From assembly GCF_947179165.1 (NCBI RefSeq), contig NC_077238.1, forward strand, positions 60,433,257-60,497,256: a stretch of 64,000 bases of DNA. Reading direction: 5' to 3'. Within the stretch, counting starts at the first letter, position 1. Each line of letters begins with the position of its first letter. The translations under genes and the position numbers were made by a program. The stretch comes from Solanum dulcamara. Its lineage: Eukaryota; Streptophyta; Magnoliopsida; Solanales; Solanaceae. Positions 33,785 through 46,333 of this stretch are shown here, piece after piece. Under the pieces are notes generated by a model, which worked only from the letters and a program-made list of their open reading frames with translations, was not told the DNA's origin and did not search any database.

Positions 33785-34470
33785 CAAGTTCACTAGTCTC
33801 ACTTATATAGAGCTAACGTCTAGTAGAGTCCTAAACATCAATGCAGAGACGTCTGTAACTTATATTTGCAAGGCTATAAGATGTCGTTACGAAGATCTCG
33901 TCTTTTGTATTGCTTTCTTACAGTCGTGTATGATTGATTTCATGAAATCTCACTTGTTTCATTCTTTAACAAGATGGCTCATACGCACGGTACACTTGTC
34001 GACGGTAATGCACCTAAGCTCATAGGTAGCACCCCATATTGGGGAAAAGTCCTCCCCCGAGGTCGTTCTTAGGCTACAACATCAAACTGTAATAGAGAGA
34101 GGACTACAGAGCTGGTGGTGGAGCTTCAGACAACTTATATGCCTCCAAAATTAGTAGGGTTGGGACCAGGTTAGCCACCGCCCAGACCAGCTGCAGCTCT
34201 AGACCTTCAACTGATCTTCACTTAGATATTAGAAGTATTAAGGGGTATACAATAGGCCCCAACTCTAGTTGTTCTAGAACTGCAGGGTCAACTTAAAGTA
34301 ATGCCAATAAGAAAGAGAAAACAATATAAGGTAAGAATATGGGCCTTGTACGCCCTGCAAGAGATTACCAAGGGTCTCGATACTAGGGGCACGGGAATAA
34401 GAAACTTCCAGTAAATAAAAGAAAGTGATGACATTGTATACTAATAGAGCAGAAGAGATCATGAACAAGA
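33785..34470 (+). other. E5 leader and unrecognised gag-side sequence
   Basis: No gag core motif is visible. A short frame begins at 33974, but gag, protease and the first two thirds of RT are absent between here and 34471. An internal deletion is the simplest reading. Confidence 0.5.
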
Positions 34471-36100
34471 TTTAAGGATTGTGCTCCAAACTTTTAGAGA
34501 TCAGCGACTTTATTCCAAGTACTCAAAGTGTGAATTTTGGCTTGAGTCTGTAGCATTTTTGGGGCACATGGTATCCAAGGATGGCATCATGGTGGATATG
34601 GCGAAGATTGAGGCTATTTATGATTGGGCTAGGCCCATCTATATTACTGAGGTTCCTAGCTTTGTTAGATTAGCGGGTTACTACAAATGCTTTGTTAAGG
34701 GATTCTCTACTACTGCAATATCTATGACTTGGTTAATTCACCAGGATGTTCCCTTAGAGTAGTTGGAAGAGTGTGAGATGAGAAATTGGTAGCTCTTTGA
34801 GAGAGGGTTTTATAAGGTGATGCTGGGCAGGCTACCTTAGACTCAAATGTGGTTTCGAGATTTGATGGCCTTTTATGTATTTTGAGAGTTGGAGGTTTGA
34901 TCAGCTGATCCTTTATGGTACCAATGATTTAAGATATTTTATCCATCTAGGCACAATGAAGATGTATCATGATTTAAGACATCACTATTAGTGGAGTGGC
35001 ATGAGATGAGTCACGAAATTTATTTCCCCTTGGTTGTGTTGTCAGCAAGAGTAGACCGAGCACTTGAGTCCCAGTGGTGAGCTTCAGAGGTTATCCATTC
35101 TAGATTTGAAGTGGAAGCGTATCACTATGGAATTTATTATAGGATTGTCTCAGACTCCTAGAGGTGTTGATGGTATTTTGGTCATCGTAGATTGATTGAC
35201 TGAGTTAGCAAACTTCCTTCTCATTCATACTTTGTTTAGTGCTGAGAGGTTGGCTCTTATCTATATTTGGGAGGTGGTTCATCTTTACAAGGTACCTATG
35301 TTTATCATCTCAGATAGGGGTTCTCAGTTTACTGCCAAATTTTGGAGGACCTTTTAGAAAGAGTTGGGTACTTGAGTTGATACTAGCATGACTTTCCATC
35401 CATATACCGACGGGCAGTCACAACATACTATTCAAGTATTGGATGATATATTGTATGTTTGTGTGTTAGATTTTAGAGGTCAGAGGGACCAACAATTGGC
35501 TTTGGCAGAGTTCACATACAACAATAGCTACCACTCAAGTATTCAAATTGCCTAATTCGAGGCATTATATGGTAGACGTTGTCCCTCTCCGATCAATTTT
35601 TTTTGAGTCTTCAGGTCCTAGGCCGTGTGGTACAAGCTTGCTTTAGGAGGCTTTTATAGAGTTCGGCCGATTCAGGATAGACTTAGAGCATTTTAGAGCA
35701 TACACATCGGCCTTTTATATTTACAGTTCATGACCAGGTATTCCTCTACATATCTCCCATAAAGGGCATGATGAGATTTGGGAGGCGGGGCAAGTTTACA
35801 ACCAAGTATATAGGGACTTTTGAGATTTTGAGGATAGTTGGAAATGTCGCCTATAAGTTAGCCCTAACTCTCACATTTTCAACTATTCACCCTATTTTCT
35901 ATGTTTTGATGCTACACCGGTATGTTCAAGATGAGTCTTATGTGCTCCAATATGATTCAGTTGAGTTGGGTCATGTGATATTTATAGAAGAGCTAGTTTC
36001 CATTTTATCCAGAGATGTGTGACAGTTGCGCTCGAGAGTCATTCTTGTGGTTAAGGTTTGTTGGAGGCACCATCCAATCAAGGAGGCTACCTAAAAGACC
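34471..36100 (+). pseudogene. E5 pol remnant (RT end, integrase, chromodomain-like tail)
   Basis: RT thumb region: [36 protein letters not shown] and [15 protein letters not shown] (34481-34762). RNase H is mostly gone. Integrase is readable across frames at about 35090-35620: LKWKRITMEFI, IISDRGSQFTAKFW, FHPYTDGQSQHTIQ and AEFTYNNSYHSSIQIA. The tail at 35768-36060 shows FTTKYIGTFEILR and HPIFYVLMLHRY. It ends with the SYE..V-like and WRHHPI..EAT pieces of a chromodomain-type end. The RT catalytic box is deleted, and stops are frequent. Confidence 0.82.
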
Positions 36101-36198
36101 AAGTAGGAGATGCGGAGCAGTTCCCTAGAATATTTGAGCCTTTAGGTACTTCTTGACCCTTACTTTTGTGGATGAAAGTCCATTTTTATTGTATATAT

Positions 36199-38441
36199 TG
36201 TAATGACTCTCTAGGTCATTTCTATGAAAATTATTTCTTTTGGTTATTTAGAGCGTTCCTATAGCGACCCCAAGTCATTTATGACTTACTGGGACTGACT
36301 GTTCAGTCTCTTGGTCATTCATTTGGATCCTATGCCCGTTTCTGTATTTTGGAGCTTTTAAAACTTGAATTGTTGACTTTGGTTAAAAAATTAGTTAAAC
36401 TGCCTCAGAATAGAATTTTGACGATTCTATCAACTTTAGAAGGGTCATTTTAGGCTAGTTGCATGGTCGTCTAGAACCGTAAAGGTTTCAATGCGAATTT
36501 GTACTATTAGGCATTTTATCTTTTAAGCTTTCGCCTAATAGGACTTTGATCAACATTCTTGGTAAACATGCTCAAATGAGTATTTTATTAGCGCTGTTAG
36601 ATCTGGAATGTCAAGCTTGGTCTAGAATGACCCTTCATGCACTTTCTAAGGCTTTTGGTTTCATACTAAGCCCCATTTTTAAATTGGCTAAAAACAACAC
36701 TTGGGTGTGGGACCCATTTTTATTTTATTGAAACAAACTCTATTTAAAATTTTAGCATAGCCTTTGAATTCGGAACATCGAATTTGGTGAGATAGCATAG
36801 TTTATTTGCACGTATGGGGTTTTGAACAAATTTTGAACACCTTGTTGGAGAATTGGGGCTTTCCAAAACCAATTGATATGCATCAATTAGTGCAGGTAAG
36901 TTCTGGCCTTCTCGTTAGTGGGCCATCTTTACTTTGTTCAAAAAGCTCAAGCGGCAAGCCTTCATATTTGCAAGCCATCTACCATGATGGTGGCCCCCTG
37001 GTCCCCTAACATTTGTGTTCACGAAAGGCAATTTCCTGACCCTCCGTGACTGCAGCCATTTTTTCCATGTTCTCGATAGTCATTTTTGTCTTGTCTTTTA
37101 TTTAAAGACTAGACACGATCAACTATGGCAAGAAATATTCAAAGTGGGCTTTCTTTTGTTTAAGGTTTGATTTGGGTGATTAAGAGTCTAGTGTGTTCTG
37201 GGAGATTGTGGGATCATGTTATAGTGTTTGGTGATTGTCGGGGGGACCTTCGTTTAAGGTAATTTTGGGTTTGAAGGGGCTGCCATCCCTTCTCTTTTTA
37301 CTTTAATGGTGGATTTTTCTCGCATAATGATCGTTTGGCTGTTTTGATCCCCGAATTGTATTTCATTTTAGGACACAAGTTTGGGAGCCAATAAGAATCC
37401 TTTGAAGGAGTCCATTCTTGAATTTTTGATGTGGGTCCTATATTCTCTTTTTAGGCTCCAAAATTGGTCCATCTCTTTTTAAGTGAATTTACTGTCTAAA
37501 CATGCATATTAACATTATGATCCTATTTTTAATAGTGTATCATCATTCAGAAGTCGTACGAAAGAGAACAAATTGGAGATGAAGCGCACGCAGACTAAAG
37601 GTAAGCTAGGACTTTCTATACTTTAAATTGAGCATGAATATGTAATTGTATATTGATTTGTGTGAGTTTGGGATGGGTACCTAGTTGATCTTGCTAAGCT
37701 TCTTAAAATCTATGTTTTAGGCCTATTTCGGGTAATTCAGGATCGTTGGCATGTTAACTTCTTTATTTTTGACCATCTTTACCTTGTGGTGTGTTCAATA
37801 TGTGTTTATTGGTTGATATTGAGCATATTTGGCCTTATTCTAATCTTAGTCTAGTTTTTTCTATAGATGTGCATAGTTTGGAGCCGATAGACGTTAGCCT
37901 CTCTCTGATATTGCTTAGGATGGCTTAGATCCCTGTAGACTAATATAGAAGACTTGAGTCATATAGTAAGAGCCTTAGCTAGTAAGTAACCAAATTCTTG
38001 AGACCTTTTATCCATAATTCCCTCTTTTCGTCGGCTCATGTGTACTTGGTTCTTGTTCAGAGGCCGCTCGGTGATTTAGGTTGGATTTTGTTTAGGCTTG
38101 GAGTGGTTTATTGATGACACTTGATTTGGGGTTATCCCCTTGTCGCTTATTTGGCCACTGAACCTAAATCGATCTGACTCATCTCTGTTCTCAATGAAAA
38201 ACTTTGATTCTCTAAATCAGATTACGATTAAAGTCCCTGCCTCGGCTCTCAGCCTTGGTTAGAGTCCTTGGCTTATATTTTATCTTGGTTAGATTTTTCG
38301 ATGTATCTTTCGCCTTGGTTAGAGTCCTTGGCGTATATTTTGCCTTGGTTAGAGTCTTTAGCATTTCTTTTGCCTCAGTTGGAGTCCTTGGGGTATCTTA
38401 AGCCTTGGTTTTAGTCCTTGACTTATTCTTCACTTCGGTTA
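36199..38441 (+). repeat. E5 3' LTR, truncated by E4
   Basis: Starts tgtaatgactct, then 'aggtcatttctatg', a common start for plant Tekay/Del-like LTRs. It parallels 25446-26005 (from 36541) and 62055-62960 (from about 37330). Donor-like ctaaag|gtaagc is at 37601. It breaks off inside a tandem array where E4 begins at 38442. Frames at 36546-36731 and 36806-37009 are not genes. Confidence 0.78.
38222..38441 (+). repeat. Degenerate tandem array in E5 3' LTR
   Basis: About five copies of a 35-45 base unit built on gccttggttagagtccttgg followed by a T-rich tail. E4 interrupts the last copy. The same place in the LTR at 62055-64000 holds a related array with a different unit. Confidence 0.75.
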
Positions 38442-40120
38442 TGTCATGACCCAAGCTATGCCCTAGGCGCAACACGATGATTAGAATCTCGGAGGACCCC
38501 AACCAAGACTCTTAGCATATCATTCAAGAGAATGCATAAGGGAAATAAGAAAATTAGCAAAAACATAAACACGAAAGCCTAGTCTCAAAGTAAAGCATAA
38601 GTCTCAAAAATAAGGAATAAACGACAACATAGACTAGAAAACATCAACCATGCCTCTACTAACTAGATGGGGACATAAGACAAGCTCCTACCTCACCCAA
38701 TATAAATGATGAAAGAAAGTCAAAAGCTCATAAGGAAGTAAAGTGTCATGTCCATGGAACATGAGGACTCACCAAAAGCAAAATTGTAATAAACTCTAGC
38801 CACGAATAGAAGGATGAGCATGATCATTGGACCCTACATTATGATACAATGTAGGCAAAATATATGCGTTAGTACATGGAATGAACTAAGTATGTAAGAA
38901 GTATGCATGAAAAATAAAAATATGACATAATCAATATAAATCATGGGATGCAAGACCAATATCTTAAACATGTGTAAAACCATGAAAATACTTAACTCAT
39001 TCGTCATTGCATCGAAACATCATCATCTAGCTCATCTATCATTATCATAGTAAAATTATAAGAATAGCTCATTAACTTGCTTTATTCATAAAGAATCCAT
39101 GGATTGGTGAGAATTGTCCTTTCATCTCTTTAATATGATTGTGCAAGAATAATCTTTATTTCACCATAACTTCTTTGCTTATAGAAACATTGAACATCAT
39201 TCATAACTTTTTGCTTAAAGCATTTTTGAACATCATTCATAAAGCTTTCACTGAAATAAATTTGAAAAATATGATCATAACTCATAAATCATACTTGAAA
39301 CTAACATATAGTGTAGGTCCTTAAAATCATGCAATGTCATGTGAATTATGCATAACTAGGCTAATAGTATTGAAATATATCATAATTAACAAGACTTAAT
39401 GCAAATTAGGAAATTAGGGCTTTTAGAAGAATAAATCAAATGAGATTTTGAGAAGAAAGATTTGGGATTCCATGAGTGAAAGATCCCAAGGATGAATTCC
39501 CACATACCTTGACCTCTAGAAGCCCTAAGTTGCAAATAATTGAAGCTTGACTTTGAAGAAATCCTTAGAATTTACTTGATTAAGAGGGATACTTGGAGAG
39601 CATAACTTTAGAAAGAAGATTTTAATTTAAAGGGTTAGGGTGATAATGAGGGGGTTAGGAGGGCTTAGGATAGTTAATAGGTTAGAATAAACTCCCCAAA
39701 GCATCCACATTCTTTAATAAAAATATCGGAAATGACCACCCTAACTTAAACCTGAAATTGTGCCTGGACGGGGGACCCACCACAGTCTGTGAACCTCATC
39801 ATGGGTATTGGTGACCTTCACAGAAGTCACCACAACTTGTGGTGTCTTCCCATGGTTGGCACCCAAAATAGGCTTGGAGAGTTAGGCTTCACGGTCCACA
39901 GCACGGCTTGTGGTTCGCACCACATGCCATGAATCCATCAGTGGTCCCTTCTCAGCATTTTCCCTTTCAACTGCTGATCTTCAAGGACACTCCCCATGGC
40001 TCGTAGAGAGCACTACGGGCCATGAAAGGTCTCGTGAAGGATCACCTTATGCAAAACCTGAGATTTTTCATAGAATCTTCTTTTGAACCTTATATTCCAA
40101 CTTTCTAGCGTGGTCTTATA
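38442..40120 (-). repeat. E4 3' LTR (sense)
   Basis: Left end tgtcatgacccaagc, right end ...gtggtcttata, next to a polypurine-like tract. It has the same plan as the E6 and LTR-c bodies. Signals: acceptor-like cctacattatg (38834), 'ggaatgaactaagtatgtaag' at about 38878, donor-like cacataccttg (39507), then a promoter-side region (about 39760-40060) with repeated 'cacggtccacagcacggc'-like inverted blocks. The frame at 39139-39324 is not a gene. Confidence 0.82.
38834..39507 (-). other. Predicted intron inside E4 LTR
   Basis: The minus strand has GGTCAAG|GTATGTGGG at 39507. Branch-like gTACTAACG has its A about 35 bases before the acceptor ATCATAATGTAG ending at 38834. Length 674 bases, with good matches to plant splice signals. 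Confidence 0.5.
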
Positions 40121-40235
40121 ATATCTACCCTAGTGAATATTCATCCTCGAATGTGACTCAAACTAGATGAATGGAATCGAAAAGGAACATAGTAGCCCAA
40201 CATGAATGCACAACATCTCAAAAGTGCATAAGATA
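40121..40235 (-). other. E4 3' internal tail with polypurine-like tract
   Basis: The minus strand reads attcgaggatgaatattcac, then tagggtagatat against the LTR. This is the same 'cattcgaggacgaat' plus purine layout as E1. It is cut by E3 and continues at 59331. Confidence 0.68.
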
Positions 40236-40683
40236 TGAATTTTTAAACGGTTCAGTTCTGCCTATAGGTTTTATAGCTACCATTCTTGATATATGTTAGT
40301 TTTGTGTATATTTATTCTTTTGTGGTTGAAGATATCATATCATGAATCAAGTTTTGGCATATTGAGATAGTTATTGAATATTAGGTGTATTATATTATAT
40401 GAATATAATTAGAATCATGTTACTTGGAGGAATTAAAATTTTACCCTACGCTTGAAATTTGAAAAAAAATAAAATATGAGAGTTGACATATTAATTTAAA
40501 TCAAGATTAGGAACTCGATTATAGATTCTGGTGAGTTTTTGGATATAGACTAGACATAAAGTGATATGGGTGTTGTTAGTTTCAAAATCTTATTGTGATT
40601 AATTATTTGATTATATTGTGGTTCTTTGGATACTGTTCGAAAGGGAAAGGCTCAAGTGGTTGATTGACTATGATTTGATTAAG

Positions 40684-41550
40684 GTAAGTAAACTTCTAAA
40701 ACTCTGTAAATATTTAGAATCCTTGAATTTCCTTACTTGTATGCTTTGGGGAGTAATGGGAATGAGGTGATGGATTATGTATTCATATGAGTTTATCTTA
40801 ATAAATAAATGGGGTTAATAAAATATAATGTGTGTCTATGATTGTGATTGAAAGGTGTGGAATGCTTGATATTGACATTGATGTGAATCTTATGATATGC
40901 CTTGATATTCCCATTGTAATTGTGAATTGATTGAACTTGTTATTTCTTCATTATTGGTGAACATGCTGATTGAATTTTGTTATTGAAAACTATGATGAGA
41001 CATACATGTTGTGATGCCAAGGTCTTTTTCGGCGAGATTGTGTTGCTGAGGTAATTGCCGGAGAGATTGTGATATTTAGGTCATTTTGGCGAGAGTGTGG
41101 TGCGAGGTCATTTCCAATGAGAATGTGATGCCGAGGTTTTTTCAGGTAAGGTTCTGATGTCGAGGACATTTTCGGTGAGAATATGATGTCGATGTCATTT
41201 CTAGTGAGAGTGTAATGCTGAGGTCATTACAGGGGAATGTGACTGATGCTCGATTATTGATTGTGGATGAACATACTTGCATACTTATTTGTGGTGTATT
41301 CACTTTTGTATTTGATTTGTGTGATACTTGTGATTTCTGTCTTGTGATGACTTAACTGTGATTATGGAACATGTTTGAACTATGTATTATGAAATCTAGG
41401 TTGGGCTGATTTTCTGTGCAGGTTGTAGTTATAGAGGTTCAATAGGGAGGAAAAGAGTTCCTATATTCTTTGGATTTGTTTAGTTTATTTACTTTACTTA
41501 CTGGGTACCGTGTTGATTGGTACTTATTCCTTGCTTATACACTTGTATAG
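40684..41550 (+). other. Predicted intron inside E3 5' LTR
   Basis: Donor GATTAAG|GTAAGTAAAC at 40684, acceptor TACACTTGTATAG ending at 41550, 867 bases. The 3' LTR has GCAAGT at the donor (58049) and CTTGTGTAG ending at 58974. GC-AG introns exist, or this is a decay mutation. Confidence 0.42.
41010..41240 (+). repeat. 30-base tandem array in E3 5' LTR
   Basis: About seven copies of gtgatgccgaggtcattttc ggcgagagt-type units, variously mutated. A matching array in the 3' LTR covers about 58378-58660. Confidence 0.82.
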
Positions 41551-41910
41551 GTTCTGAAGACGAAAATTGAGTTTGATATATCCATTATACTCTGAGGTTT
41601 CGAGGTGAGTTAGAGAGGTAACTGATTGACGCCTGATGATCTCTCTTTTCCCTTTTAACTTTATGATTTGTTCTATTTGAGATACAAAGACATTTGAGAC
41701 TTGTATTATCTTTCATTTCATACTTATTAGTGGCTTGTACACGTGACAACCAGATTTTGGGGGTTAATTGAGATTATTTATGACTTTCACTTTTGTTTAT
41801 TTTATATACTTAGTATTTCTGTAGTATCTCCTATAATTATTATGTTTAGGTTGACTTGTTCTTGTGGGATAAGAAAAGTGCCATCACACCCAGTTTTGGG
41901 TCGTAACAAA

Positions 41911-41925
41911 TGGTATCAGAGCCCC
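41911..41925 (+). other. E3 primer binding site
   Basis: tggtatcagagcccc, two bases after the LTR. A clear initiator-Met tRNA site. Confidence 0.9.
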
Positions 41926-42086
41926 AGGTTCATAGGTCTAAATAGAGTCTCGATTATCTGTATGGACACATGTATACTTATCTTTGAGAGGCTATGACGA
42001 GTATTAGGAAATTCTCATTTGTTCATTCTTTCTTATCGTGTGTGGTTACTTTGCTAGTACTAAGTTGGTGCACGTTCTTTTGATAG

Positions 42087-43473
42087 ATGGTAAATACTAA
42101 AGCTACTATTGCTGGTGGTAGAGGGGAGGAAACTCCTGAGGTAGTTGTTGGGGTACTAACTAGGGGTAAAGGTAGAGCCAAAGCTCAAGGTCATGTCTGA
42201 GGAGCGGCACAAGCCAGAGGTCGTGCCCGAGAGGCTTCTCCATAGTCACAGTTGGAGGTTAGAGAGTAACATGTCCCTCTTGATCATGTAGCTCCGTTGC
42301 TTTAGGATATTTTGATGAGAGTGTTGGGGGTACCAGAGGGCCTTTCTCAAGGTGCAGCAAGATTGCCACAGGGTTCTTAGATGAGAGTAGGGTCACAACC
42401 CCTAGGTCAACATTAGGGTCTAGTTATTTATGATTAGTTGGGTCAACCCCTATTAGTACTAGCACCAGCTATCGGTGCACAAGTTGCCTCAGATATGGTT
42501 ATGACTATTGTAGATCAGCAGTGCTATGAGAGGTTTCAAAAGATGAAACCACCTTAGTTCTAGGGTGGTAGGACCAAGGATGCTCACAAGTTCTTGACAC
42601 TATGTCATGAGATATTGGAGGCTGTGAGTATGGATGATGCCCGAGGTGTTTTATTTGTTGCACTTCAGCTCTGTGGGTCGGCTAGAGAGTGGTGGACGAT
42701 GTTCATAAGGTCTAGACTAATTGGATCAACTCCAGTTGAGTGGGGTACTTTTGCTTGGGCATTCGAGGATTTTTTTCATCCCATGGAGCATACGCGAAGA
42801 AAGCAGGTTAAAATTTGAAAGCTTGTCTCAGGGTGGTATATATGTTTCCAAGTATAGGAATGATTTTATCAGTTATATAGGCATGCTACGTCGTTGATCC
42901 CAGATTAGGCTGAGAGGGTCCACAGATTTGTGAAGGGGTTGACCTTCTCTATTCGATCCTAATTGTTTAGATCGGCCTGTGAGAGAGACTCCTTCCCGTC
43001 CATAGTGAGCACTGCTAAGGAGGAAAAAATTGATGGTTCGAGAGGAGTTTTGTGACCCCAAGAGGGCTAGTAAGATTTCTGGTGCGTCCTCTAGAGGTAG
43101 GGGTTCACATAGAGGTGGTGGTTTTGCCAAGCATCATTGGCCTGTGCATGCATCCATGCCAACATCTACTAATGGTTAGATATCCCTTAGTTCTCATAGT
43201 TCTGTCTGAGGTGGCCATAGTGGTTAATCTTGTACACAACAGTAGTCTTTCCAATCAATGTCTTATTTGGGTATGGGGATACAAGCCATATGGTACATCA
43301 ATTCCCCTTCCAGGCCTATTTCACACCCTATTGTACTAATTCAACTGCTCCGGATAGAGATATGGTGCCTACGGCTAGGGGTTAGGAAAGAGGTCACAGA
43401 GGTAGATATGGTAAACCTTCTAGTAGTAGTACTATTATTCAGCATGGAGATAAAAGGGTTGTTCAGACTAGAG
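42087..43473 (+). pseudogene. E3 gag
   Basis: ATG at 42087 opens MVNTKATIAGGRGEETPE and a basic, Gly/Arg-rich N-terminus with several stops. The gag core is open at 42594-42818: LTLCHEILEAVSMDDARGV, LFVALQLCGSAREWW and EWGTFAWAFEDFFHP, preceded by KMKPP and GGRTKDAHKF. The following part (VHRFVKGLTFSIRS at about 42910-42960) is broken. A Ser/Gly-rich region with no clean CCHC knuckle leads to protease. Compared with the usual Tekay/Del-type gag the order is normal. At least eight stops are present. Confidence 0.84.
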
Positions 43474-43945
43474 GTGGTAGAGGTTCTTAATGTTATGCTT
43501 TTCCAGGGAGACTCGAGGTTGAGGCTTCAGATATGGTAACCACAGGTATCGTCTCTATCTGTCATCGACCTGCATTAGTGTTATTTGATCCAAGGTCTAC
43601 TTTTTCCTATGTTTCTACTTATTTTGCTTCTTGATTTGATTTGATATGTGATCGTATGCCTGTGCCTATATATATTTCCACACCCATGGGTAAACCATTT
43701 GTGGTGGATCGAGTGTATCGATCATGTCTTGTTTCTTTAGCTGGGTACAATACTTGGGTAGATATTATTATATTAAGGATGGTATATTTTGATGATATAT
43801 TGAGTATGGATTGGCTCTCTCCATATCGTGTTATTCTTGACTATTATGCTAAACTGGTGACCTTAGGGATGCCTGGTGTCCTGAGGATTGAGTGCATGGG
43901 TACCAGTGGGTCTTACCTTAGCGGAGTTATTTCTTTTATTTGAGC
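43474..43945 (+). pseudogene. E3 aspartic protease
   Basis: CYAFPGR at about 43490 and then LVLFDPRSTFSYVSTYFAS at about 43580-43635. This is the retropepsin box with Asp kept and the Gly after Pro changed to Arg. An in-frame TGA follows. The frame 43641-43943 continues VVDRVYRSCLVSLAG, VYFDDILSMDWLSPYRVILDY and IECMGTSGSYLSGVISFI, typical of the protease C-terminal half before RT. Confidence 0.83.
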
Positions 43946-44039
43946 TTAGAGGTTGATTGGAAGAGGGTGTTTTTCTTATTTAGCCTTCATCTGGGACACC
44001 AGTATTGAGTCACCTTCTGTGGAGTCTATTCCCTTAGTT

Positions 44040-45260
44040 TAGGAGTTTGTGAATATATTCCCTACTAAACTTCCCAGGAGTCCCTCCACCTAGAGATATT
44101 GATCTTACTATTAATCTGGAGTCGGGAGTTAAGCCTATTTCTATTGCTTTATATCTCATGGCTCCGACAGAGTTGAAAGAGTAATTACATGATTTGTTAA
44201 GCAAGGGGTTCATTCACCCTACTGTGTCTCCTTGGGGTGCACCAATCTATTTGTAAAGAAAAAAAATGGGTCTATAAGGATGTGTATCGATTATAGGTAA
44301 TTGAATAAGGTGACTGCCAAGAACAAATCCCCTTTCCTGCATTGATGATTTGTTTGATTAGCTTTAGGGAGCAACATTTTTTTCTAAGATAAACTTGAGG
44401 TCCAATTATCATTAGCTAAAGATTAGGGCATCTGATATACATAAGACATCCTTTAGGACTCGTTATAGACACTATGAGTTCTTGGTGATATCTTTTGGGT
44501 TGACTAATGCTCCTACAACATTCATAGAGTTGATGAATAATGGTTTGACCGTACTTAGATTCTTATGTGATAATATTCACTGTTGACATCGTGGTGTATT
44601 CCAAGACTGAGTCAGATCATGTTTGCCATTTGATGTTAGTACTTTAAAAGTTGAGGTTGGAGAAGTTGTATGCAGGTTTTTCCAAGTGTAAGGGATGGAT
44701 GAGACCTACTTCTCCTATTGAGATTCAAATTTTTATGGGGTTGGCAGGTTACTACAGAAGGTTCGTGCAGGGCTTTTCCACTATTGCAACACCATTGACT
44801 AGATTGACCTAGAAGACCATGGATTTTCATTGGTCCGACAAGTGTGAGGAGAACTTCTAAAATCTTAAGATTATTGACTTCAGCGTATGGGTTTTACTGT
44901 GTATTGTGATACTTTTGGTGTTTGTTTAGGTGGTGTGTTGATGTAATAAGGGAAAGTGATTGCCTATGCTTTGAGACAGTTGAAGGACCATGAAAATAAC
45001 TATCCTACTCATGATTTGGAGTTACCGGCCGTGGTTTTCGTGCTTAAGTTGTGGCATTATCACATATATGGTTTGCATTGTGAGGTATTCATTGATCATA
45101 GGAGTCTTTAGAAAATATTTGGTTAGAGTGATCTGAACTTGAGGAAACATAGATGGCTTGAGTTGCTGAAGGTTTACGATATGAAAATCTTGTATCACCT
45201 AGGAAACGCCAATGTGGTGGCGGATTCCTTTAGTAGAAAGTCCTCTAGTATGGGGAGTCT
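44040..45260 (+). pseudogene. E3 reverse transcriptase and RNase H
   Basis: Blocks in order across frames: DLTINLESGVKPISIALY, HDLLSKGFIHPTVSPWGAP (about 44190-44250), CIDDLFD, FFSKINLRSNYH (first catalytic Asp reads Asn), and [13 protein letters not shown] then [15 protein letters not shown]. At the YxDD box (about 44575-44605) the frame reads FTVDIVVYS, so one of the two Asp residues is lost. RNase [51 protein letters not shown], then ILYHLGNANVVADSFSRK at about 45190-45240. Many stops; inactive by both frame and catalytic residues. Confidence 0.87.
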
Positions 45261-46333
45261 TGCGGAGATTCGAGCTAAGGAGAGACCATTGGCTAGAGAT
45301 GTTTAAAGGCTACCTAATAGCCTTTTCCAATTGCAAATTTTAGAGGATAGTGGTGTTCTTGCCTTTGTGGAGGCACGTTCTTCCTTGGTTGAGCAGATTA
45401 GGGAGAGACAGTTTGAGGATGAGAAGTTGTGTATCATTCGAGACACTGTGTTGAGATATAAATATAAAGAGGCAATACTTGATTCGAAGGGTGTGTTGAT
45501 GATTGCCAGAAGGATTTGTGTGCCTAAGGTGGGTGATTTAACTAGACTTATTTTGGAAGAGGCTCATTGTTCGATGTATTTTATCATCCGAGAGCAGCAA
45601 AGATGAATCACGATTTGAGCCAGCATTACTGGTAGTGTGGTATGATGAAAGATATTTCAGATTTTATGTCTAGATATCTGACATGACAACATGTCAAGTG
45701 TGAGCATTAGAGGCCCTGAGGTGTGAGTCAGAGGATGCCCATTTCTACTTGGAAGTGGGAGCGGATCACCATGGACTTTGTTGTGGTTTTCCTCCCACCG
45801 TGGGTGGTCATGATACTATATGGGTGGTTGCCGATAGACTGACCAAGCCTGACTATTTTATTCCAGTTCGAGTGAAGTACAGAGCAGAGAAGCTAGTCTA
45901 GTTGTATATCTGCTAGATCGTTTGGCTTCATGATGTCTCAAAATCTATCAGATCAGATCGGGGTTCATTGTTCACTTCGCACTTTTGGCAGGCATTACAA
46001 CATGATTTAGGTACTAGGCTTTATATGAGTACAACTTTTCACCCACAAACTGATGACCAATCTGAGCAGACAATTTAGGTGTTGAGAATATGCTTCGAGT
46101 AGTGTTATTGACTTCGACACTAGGTTAGATCAGGATTTACCCTTATTAGAGTTTGTCTACAACAACAGTTATCATTCCAGTATTCTAATGGCTCCATTAG
46201 AAACGTTGCATGGCCGATAGTGCATATATCTAATTGGATGGTTTGATTCGGCTAAGATGGATTCTTTAGATACAGACTTGATTAGAGATGCCATGGAGAT
46301 GGTTCAGATGATTTGGGGTAGGTTGTTGACGAC
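45261..46333 (+). pseudogene. E3 integrase, N-terminal and core part, cut by A1
   Basis: The frame 45331-45606 is the linker and N-terminal region: LQILEDSGVLAFVEARSSLV, RRICVPKVGDLTRLILEEAH and so on. The zinc-finger region after it is broken. The core at about 45740-46200 shows WKWERITMDFVV, then SDQIGVHC for the SDRG box in a shifted reading, THKLMTNLS pieces, and LLEFVYNNSYHSSILMAP. The frame stops at 46333 where A1 begins, and the same integrase resumes at 57055. Confidence 0.82.

Larger units (their letters stand above)
40236..41908 (+). repeat. E3 5' LTR
   Basis: From tgaattttt to ttgggtcgtaaca, two bases before the primer site. It matches 57593-59330, for example 'cttgatatatgttagttttgtgta' at 40287 and 57649. 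It holds a donor-like site (40684), a 30-base tandem array (41010-41240) and an acceptor-like site (41550). The frame at 41743-41997 crosses the LTR end and is not a gene. Confidence 0.9.

Noticed and set aside
41010..41240. Regular direct repeats considered as a CRISPR array
   Set aside because: Units are contiguous with no unique spacers, lie in both LTRs of a plant element, and no cas genes are present.
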